Assembly (NCBI GenBank): GCA_941918925.1
Contig: OW799235.1
Coordinates: 102,193,947 to 102,257,946 of the forward strand
Source of the DNA: Phyto melanocephala
Lineage: Eukaryota; Arthropoda; Insecta; Diptera; Rhinophoridae
Direction of reading: 5' to 3'
Length of the DNA: 64,000 bases
In this document: positions 57,684 to 64,000 of the stretch, in pieces
Numbering within the stretch: position 1 is the first letter of the stretch
Layout of the letters: each line of letters begins with the position of its first letter
Translations under genes and position numbers: made by a program
Notes under the pieces: model-generated
What the model saw: the letters and a program-made list of their open reading frames with translations, nothing else
Database searches by the model: none
What the model was told of the DNA's origin: nothing

Positions 57684-58777
57684 TTATACCCTCCATCTGT
57701 GGTGCCGAAGGTTATATAGCCTTGTCATTATATTTGTAATTTCTACAATGCTCATTTACGACCCCGTAAAGAATATATTTTCTAAAAGTTTATGAATAGA
57801 AGAGTGGTTTAAGCAATTTGCGTCTGTGTGTCTGTCTGTATGTCTGTCGGTCTTTCCGTCTTTTGGTTGTAATCAACTTTTAGAAGCAACTACATATGGC
57901 ACAGACCTGTTTGTAAAATCAATCTTTTGGAAATATATAGTAATATAACTTTCTGCGATATAAGCAAATGTATACTACTGCCACTGTTTTTTTATCCATA
58001 TTTTTACCACAAAAATGAACACCTTTCAGACCTATAATAATTTCTAGACACCTTTGGTATTATTTATAGATAGCATATGTCTCTAGAGATATTCGTAAAA
58101 GATTTTGGTCTAATTGGCCACTAATCAGGTAAAGTTAAATGGAAAATATACATTCCCAAAATTTAAGAAAGAAAATTCTATTTTTTTTAGCTTCTAGATA
58201 ATCGAGAGATTTAATATGGGCATCAGATGAAAGAGCTGAACTAGCGCAATATAATACCAAAATTAAGATCAATGATGGCTTCCACGACAAAAATGCGGAC
58301 AATAAATTTCATATGGGTTAAATCTGGTACTTCAAAATGTAACTCCTTGAACCACCCTTATATTAGTATCAAATTAAAGGGCTTAACCACCCCTTATCAC
58401 AGAAAACTGTCATACAGAAAATATCCAAGATGGTGTCCTTAATAAAATGACTGATATAATAATAACATATATATAGTATCAAATGAAAGTGGACACCTCC
58501 AAAAAATGAAAGGGCTTGACCAGAAGAATACATTAAATTATGGAAAAAGTGTAAAACCCAAGATTGCGTCTAAAATAGGACGACGGAATTTTTTTTCTTA
58601 ACGCCATCAATATGGGTATCAAATGAAAAGGTTTGACTAATAGAATACAGCTAACTTTGCAAAAATTTAGAATCAAATATTATGAATTTGGAAATCATAA
58701 AGAAAAATGTCGTATAACATGAAGAGTATTTAAAGATTCAGCACGGACGAATATATAACACTCTTACTTATTGAATT
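57684..58777 (-). mobile_element. DINE-1/mini-me-like element, copy G (subfamily of copy F)
   Basis: Starts TTTATACCCTCCATCTGTGG, then the ACGACCCCGTAAAGAATATA block, a GTCTGTCTGTATGTCTGTCG (GTCY)n tract at 57828, AACTACATATGGCACAGACC, and a ~600-bp segment of repeated 'gtatcaaatgaaagggcttgacc' phrases (near 58370, 58475, 58615), ending ATTCGTCCGTGCTGAATC on the minus strand and TAAGAGTGTTATAT. It is the uninterrupted counterpart of copy F. Confidence 0.65.
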
Positions 58778-58792
58778 GAATGTTTTTATATA

Positions 58793-59348
58793 AAGGGTCC
58801 GCCATCCAACGTTTTTTTTTTCAACTAGTGCTTATTTCGTGAATGGAATAACTAAGCGCATGTCTGATTTGACAGATAATTAGTTTTATCCTTCCGCTGA
58901 ACGAATATGGTTGTGTATACGCTTGAACAGCGCTGGGAAATATTGCGACATTATTTTGGCCGATTTTGCCCAAAAAATCCTCTTTTCAATGAAGCTTATT
59001 TTGGTCTTGGCGGTTATGTAAACAAGCAAAACTGTCACATTTTTGGCACAGAAAACCCACATTTATACATTGAAAAGCCGATATCCCCAAAACGAGTCAC
59101 TGTTTGGTGCAAATTTCGGTCCAGCGGCATAATTGGGCCACTTTTCTTCGAAAATGAGCAAGGAGCGTCCGTAGTCAATGGCAATAGTTATCGGGCCATG
59201 TTGAACGAATTTTTGTTCTCAAAAATTGAAGAGGAGGATATTACCAAAATTTGGTTTCAACAGGACGGCTTTACGTGCCAGACAGCCGAAGTGACATTTT
59301 TTTGTTTTAGCATTTAAAAAAAAAAAAAAAGTTATTTGGCGGACCCTT
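58793..59348 (+). mobile_element. Tc1-like deletion derivative with intact ends and TA target duplication
   Basis: Perfect 12-bp ends AAGGGTCCGCCA and complement, with TA duplicated at 58791-58792 and 59349-59350. At 556 bp it is less than half the usual length for such elements. It contains a fused remnant of the transposase and ends in an A16 run before the right terminus. It lies 16 bp beyond DINE-like copy G. Confidence 0.88.
58907..59317 (+). pseudogene. Tc1-like transposase, internally deleted and catalytically altered
   Basis: Starts MVVYTLEQRWEILRHYFGR, the first helix-turn-helix helices, and then joins directly to the catalytic domain, losing roughly 120 residues of DNA-binding and linker sequence. 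The first catalytic block reads FNEAYFGLGGYVNKQNCHIF, where the usual DEAHF Asp is Asn (residue 28). ENPHLYIEKPISPKRVTVWC and SYRAMLNEFLFSKIEEEDIT follow, then WFQQDGFTCQTAE with the second Asp at residue 120. The frame ends at TAA 59315-59317 before the third catalytic block. The open frame of 136 codons is therefore a non-functional fusion. It is related to, but distinct from, the transposase at 28.3 kb. Confidence 0.85.
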
Positions 59349-59350
59349 TA

Positions 59351-60086
59351 TTTACAATGAAAAATTGGACTCTGATCGCACTGAAACATGTATAAATACA
59401 TATTTATCATCAGTTAAAAGTCGTTAGCTGAAAATTTCTTGTTTTTAAATGAGAGAAGAACTTAATGAGACTTTAACAGCTCAAGCTTAAAATAAGTAAC
59501 AAAAAATCAGCTCATGAATCAAGATTTCTTGATGAATAAATTTGGCTAAAATTGTTATATGTATAAGGCTTGGCTAATACGAGTTAAAATTTTTATAATT
59601 GTTTAGAAAACAAATTAAAAGGAATACAATCCCGCAATTAATGTAATTTTTAATTTTTCTCAAAGAAATAAAAAAAATATAATATTTTCATCAGAAGAGT
59701 GAAAAAAATTATAAACAATTCTAATAACAAATATACCCTTTACCTGATGTGCATTATCGTCCATCCTTTTGTAACTTATATAATATTGATTTAAATTATT
59801 GTAATAAATACCCTTTGCTTCAAAAGGAAATTTCAAGTTTGTATTGAATGTTTGTAATACTTATATGTATGTAAAAGTGCTTTTTCAAATTTTAAATTAT
59901 AATCAACATGCATAGAAGTTGAATGAGCAATGAAAATTTGGAGGCCTTATTAAAATTATCTATAACTGACATTGACATACATTTTTAAAATTTATTGGAT
60001 CATGGAAGACTTAAGGACATTTCGATTGATAAGTGCGGGCTTGAAATGAAATTTAAACGTAATAACCTTTTTTTCATTTCAGATTA
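59351..60086. other. AT-rich DNA, nothing recognised
   Basis: No supported feature. Confidence 0.4.
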
Positions 60087-60269
60087 CAGTGCTGTCTGGG
60101 TAGAGTGAACTAATTTTTGCAGAGAGATTTCACTATAACCAGGTTGTTCACGCAATTAAAGTTGAATTTTTTTTTATTTAAAAAACTAAATTATTTATTT
60201 TAAATGCATTTTTAGGTTATAAATTTTATTTATTTCCATGTAATACTAAAGTTTAAATTTATGACTGGA

Positions 60270-60700
60270 AAGAATCAGTAGTAATTGTTTGTTTCTTTGG
60301 TTTGTTTACCGATATTTGCACTGCTTGATCGCAAAGGCAATGTAGATCTTGTATATTCGCGAAATTTGTAGTATTAGCCTCAGCCCATTCGATATTCGTG
60401 TCAAACCCCTTAATGACTTTAGCAGCTCATATCGGATTTGTGTTTGCTGGTGTTTCGCCATTGTCTTCATCATCTGATATTTGAAATGTGCCGACTATGT
60501 CTTGCCCAGAATTTGGCTCTCTTGATCTTGTATATTCGCGAAATTTGTAGTATTAGCCTCAGCCCATTCGATACCCTTGTCAAACACCTTAATGACTTCA
60601 GCAGCTCATATCGGATTTGTGTTTGCTGGTGTTTCATCATCATCTGATATTTGAAATGTGCCGAATATGTCTTGCCCAGAATTTGGCTCTCTGTTCTCTA
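60270..60700 (-). pseudogene. pogo-like transposase C-terminal remnant
   Basis: Minus-strand text EVIKVFDKGIEWAEANTTNF and ANIQDL (about 60520-60600) matches the ..EAI..FD..I.WAEENNVD...IL.L. tail of pogo-like transposases and the tail of the relic at 3816-4166. The upstream unit carries one TGA-type interruption (PI-stop-AA). The first copy of the same text occurs 179 bp away in the duplicated unit. Catalytic residues are gone. Confidence 0.65.
60345..60693. repeat. 179-bp tandem duplication inside the pogo-like relic
   Basis: Units 60345-60523 and 60524-60693 both begin GATCTTGTATATTCGCGAAA and end GCCCAGAATTTGGCTCT; the second has a 9-bp deletion in the GTTTCGCCATTGTCTTC stretch and a few substitutions. 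Confidence 0.85.
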
Positions 60701-61018
60701 TTGACCTGACACGACTTTAATGGAACATGCGCGCAGACTTAAATAAATTAACACTTCATAGAATGCGCATTTGTGAGAGTAACTTGTAAACTTACTCTAA
60801 AACAATCGTTACTTTACCGTTTTTGTATGTTCTCTTTAATTTTTATACTCTTTTCATTGTTTTGTCCTTCCCCAAACCTAAAAACTCTCTTTAAAGTATG
60901 TTCACTCTATAGAGGTTCAAGAGTGTTCACTCTACAGAGTGGTCAATGTAAACATTCTGGTGTTCACTTTAACGAGGTATTCATAGCATCAGGGGTTCAC
61001 TCTACCCAGATGATACTG

Positions 61019-62000
61019 TATTTAAAAAAAAAAAACAAAATTAAATTTTTTTTGCCGTGTACATGTGTGAAACATATGTTAGAAATATTTTTTTTCCTTG
61101 TATATTGGTTTTTACAACAAAAATCATGGAATAAAAATTATTTGTTTTAAATGTATTTGTGTTTACTCTTCCAACAGGAGCTTTTGGGCACCCCTGATTA
61201 AGAGGTATTCTACGAAAATTGGCTGCCTTACGATATAGGAAAATTACATATTGATCTAGATACTTTGAATTCTGGTTGTCAACGTAATTAATTGAAGCTT
61301 TATTCTAATAAATGTCTACATATTACTTTAACACGCTCTCGTAGCTCTTTAAATATGTATGTTTTATAAGTTAGGTAATGATAGTATCATAAACGCAAAT
61401 GAAAATAATGATTTGGGTATATTGTTTATTTCTTAACTTATTTTTGAGCCTCATTCAGTGAGTTTATTCGTAAACCATATTCGAGTTTAGCATTTATAAA
61501 AGGAACACTTTATTTGTGGGATCAAAATTGGTATCGTGCTTTTATTCGCACGCTTTAAAAAGGATTTTTTGTTATTCAATATTTCACCTTAATTATGTTC
61601 ATACGCTGCCAACTAATAAATCCCGTTGTCTGGGTATGATGTCTTTGGAGAAAGTACATAAGGTCCAGTCAATACTGCTTATTTCAACATATGGAATGGT
61701 AGAACTGATTGTCCAGTTCTTTTAGAAAAATCCTTATATTGTGTACGAAGTACATTGTCGCTTGGTCATAGAAATTTTTTATAGGATTACATCATCGTAT
61801 TAATGAAATAAAACCATTCGCGTTTTCTGCGTTTTTAGCGTTGCATACTCATTTCTTTTTCTGCTTGCACTTTCAACAATCTCTTTTTTTGATGATGTCA
61901 TATAAGAGAAGTTAAAACATTCGCACCATTCGTTCAGTATTCGTTGTCATTTGTGTGTAAAGTTTGTAAACAACCAGTTTTGCTTATGTACGTATATGCA
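61019..62000. other. AT-rich DNA, nothing recognised
   Basis: No supported gene or terminal repeats. TTCGTTCAGTATTCGTTG at about 61938 matches the tandem unit at 62516-62620. Confidence 0.4.
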
Positions 62001-62399
62001 TATGTATATGTGACAGCGCATAGAGAAAGGGACCTAAGGGTAAAAACAGGTTTTGTTCAGGAAAGCCATTTTAAAGATTAAATATTTTTTCTATTTTTTT
62101 TAAATTGTTCATAAGGAAAAAAATAAATATTTTGTAGTTTCGTAAAATCAAGTTATTTTGTTAATTTAGTAGGGGAAAAATATGAAAATAAATAAATTTT
62201 ACCGTTAGGTCCTTTTCTACTTGCGCTTAGAATCGTCGACTTCACTTTTATAAAACGCGCATATCTCTAGGAGGGAACACTTTTGGGGCATGGGATCGGT
62301 CTCATTCGATGCTAAGATGTTGTCCACATCAAAAAAAAAAGTGAAAATTGTTTTTTTTACCCTTAGCTCCGTTTCTCTATGAGCTGTCACATATACATA
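62001..62399. mobile_element. ~399-bp MITE with ~45-bp TIRs
   Basis: Left end ATGTATATGTGACAGCGCAT and right end, as complement, TATGTATATGTGACAGCTCA; both continue AGAGAAA.GGA.CTAAGGGT. It is non-coding. The TATA-rich border makes the exact target duplication unreadable. Confidence 0.75.
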
Positions 62400-62515
62400 A
62401 GATAAACGATTTAATGATTTAATTTAATTTTCTTTTCAACACCAGATATATACATATTAAGTTCAATTCTTGTATCATGCTAGAAGTAACATTTACAAAA
62501 ATTTTTTCAATGAAC

Positions 62516-62621
62516 ATTAAAACCATTAATACAATTTACTCAGTATTCGTTGCTTATTCTATCAGCATTAAAACCATTCATACAATTCACTCAGTATTCG
62601 TTGCTTTTACGACTGTTAGTT
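62516..62621. repeat. 61-bp direct repeat, two copies
   Basis: ATTAAAACCATTAATACAAT and ATTAAAACCATTCATACAAT open two adjacent units, each followed by TTACTCAGTATTCGTTGC or TTCACTCAGTATTCGTTGC. A related phrase occurs at 61938. Confidence 0.75.
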
Positions 62622-62638
62622 TACATTTGTAGAAGACA

Positions 62639-62700
62639 AGCAATGCATGATTCGTTATTCGTTACACTCCCTTATTGTGAATCATGTCATGTATTGCTTT
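62639..62700. repeat. imperfect hairpin
   Basis: GCAATGCATGATTC pairs with GAATCATGTCATGTATTGC around a ~22-bp loop. Possibly the remains of a small foldback element. Confidence 0.5.
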
Positions 62701-64000
62701 ACTAAATTCATGTATATTGTCAACAAAAAGCTCTCTTTTTGAGATTGTATTCAAAGACATAAAAAAGACCAAGCAATCCGTTCTCTGGTATTAATCGTCG
62801 AATTATATACTTGATGGTTCATTAGTTAAATCATTTAATTATATTAATTTAATAAAAAAAAAACACTTGTTGGACTTAAATACATCGAAAACAAATTTTC
62901 TTTTACAAAATTAAAATTTTTAAAAATTTTTATATCTTTAAATTAAAATTTTTTTTATTATGATTTACATATATAACTAAATGCATTTATAAGTTTTATT
63001 TTTTATTAGTCTGTAAGAAATAGTGTTCTTTAGTCTTTTATATTTAAACAAACTAATAGATTTATTTGCTCGTAATAACTTTTAGTATTATTTTTTAATA
63101 AGATGTGTAGTAAAATTTTCGATAGAAAACAAAAAAAAATACAAAATCATTTAAATCACTTAAATTCAAATTCAATTTACCATGAATAAAATGTTTGTAC
63201 ATACATTTGGCAATAAATTATCCGCACAATTAACCACAAAACAATTTTTATTTTTAAACTGGATTTTTTTTTTGCTCTACAAAAATTAAATAACCACAAT
63301 AATGAATAAAATTTTCTTTCTAGCTTTTATATCTGCATTCAACATTTTAATATTGTGCGTCAAATCGCTCGCAAATGACTGGCTGACTGACTGACATCGT
63401 ATAAAGCAGCAATAAAGCGTTAATAGAAGTTTCACAACGCGCACTGAAAGGAAGTGACTGGCAACAGGCGTCTGAAGAGGAAAGAGTGAGTAACAAACTG
63501 AAAATCAGCTTGGCAGCTTAAATTGTAAATAATGCAAATTTGATTAAAATCACAAACGTCAACTGCAAATGACAGACAACACTGTGTGCCGTTATAAAAT
63601 ACTACGCAACTCACACACGTACTTTGTAAAACACCATTGCAAAAGCAAATACACACTCGAATACTAAAACTTGTCCCCAACCCAAAGAATCTAAAAGCCA
63701 ATACGATGCAGTTCGATATCTGCAGGGCATCTTTTGGGTACCACCGCATCGTAACATTATCGTTATCTATGCTTCATGTTTTATTATTTGCTCGTCAGTC
63801 ATTTAATACGTCCTTCCGTTCGTCCGTCTGTTTGTCTATGGGTTTGTTTATTTGTTGCCTTGTTGCTTAGTTAGTTACCGCAAGGCAAGTATGCGTGTAA
63901 TCCTTGCTAATCATTTTAAATTTGACATCCAGCTTATAGCATCAGTTTTTCTTCCTTTTGCTATCTGTCCTTTGCTCTCTTTGCCCTTTATTATTTTTAT
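62701..64000. other. window end, no supported gene
   Basis: GC content rises after 63370, with a CTGACTGACTGAC tract at 63383-63395 and open frames on both strands near 63430-63870, but neither strand shows a motif, splice signals or a clear reading-frame bias. It could be a promoter or 5' UTR region of a gene beyond the window. Confidence 0.35.

Larger units (their letters stand above)
60087..61018 (-). mobile_element. pogo/Tigger-like relic with internal tandem duplication
   Basis: Ends CAGTGCTGTCTGGGTAGAGT and, as complement, CAGTATCATCTGGGTAGAGT, flanked by TA at 60085-60086 and 61019-61020. Subterminal GTTCACTCTA or GTTCACTTTA words recur near 60917, 60935, 60960 and 60995. The only coding remnant is the C-terminal tail of the transposase on the minus strand, and that part is duplicated in tandem. 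Confidence 0.8.

Noticed and set aside
63432..63870. Overlapping open frames of 105 and 77 codons on opposite strands
   Set aside because: No motif, no codon bias visible, no splice signals; composition fits chance in a locally GC-richer stretch.

Overview
This 64 kb window is AT-rich, intron- and repeat-dominated nuclear DNA from a fly. The evidence is one pickpocket-type (DEG/ENaC) channel gene end with insect-like exon structure, GTATGT/GTTGTT microsatellites, and repeat families of the DINE-1/mini-me type seen in Diptera. A higher (schizophoran, possibly calyptrate) fly is the most likely source; that is inference and the species cannot be named. There are no rRNA genes, stand-alone tRNA genes, CRISPR arrays or operons. 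Almost every longer open reading frame outside the first 800 bases is a transposon fragment or chance.

Layout. 1-940: last two coding exons, stop codon and poly(A) signal of a plus-strand pickpocket-family channel gene. 2-8 kb: a DINE-like element, a TIR MITE abutting an internally deleted pogo-like transposon, and a second DINE-like element with a Helitron-like element nested in it. 8.5-8.8 kb: a minus-strand exon-like segment with a frame change in a homopolymer run. 9.6-15.8 kb: a 297-bp dispersed repeat, a dead Tc1-like transposase, a Helitron-like element with six 121-bp units, a long-TIR element carrying a MADF-domain gene remnant, and a gypsy-type integrase relic. 15.9-19.8 kb: DINE-like copies, a 406-bp palindrome with Penelope-like hammerhead motifs, a MITE and a solo LTR.

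21-31 kb: two more dead Tc1-like copies, a TIR element interrupted by the 297-bp repeat, a piggyBac-like deletion derivative interrupted by a DINE-like copy, a truncated Tc1/mariner transposase with a long intact N-terminal part, and a decayed LINE reverse transcriptase. 32-44 kb: a MITE, a tRNA-derived SINE, an exact 239-bp tandem duplication, a second hammerhead-like motif, a second solo LTR, a second copy of the 3.2-kb MITE, two Helitron-like elements and the 3' end of a RNase H-encoding LINE. 45.7-47.6 kb: a CACTA-ended element with dense subterminal motif arrays and remnants of a spliced gene. 49-62 kb: more DINE-like copies, a mariner relic split by a SINE, several MITEs, a deletion-derivative Tc1-like element with perfect ends, and a second pogo-like relic. 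The last 1.6 kb has no recognisable gene.

The elements do not form a pathway. They record layered insertion: several nests give relative ages, and all four Helitron-like copies keep the A|TC...CTAG|T insertion signature. No enzyme-coding element here looks autonomous. The most unusual objects are the CACTA-ended element at 45.7-47.6 kb, the palindrome and hammerhead-like motifs, and the TIR element with 30-bp direct repeats around an inserted dispersed repeat.
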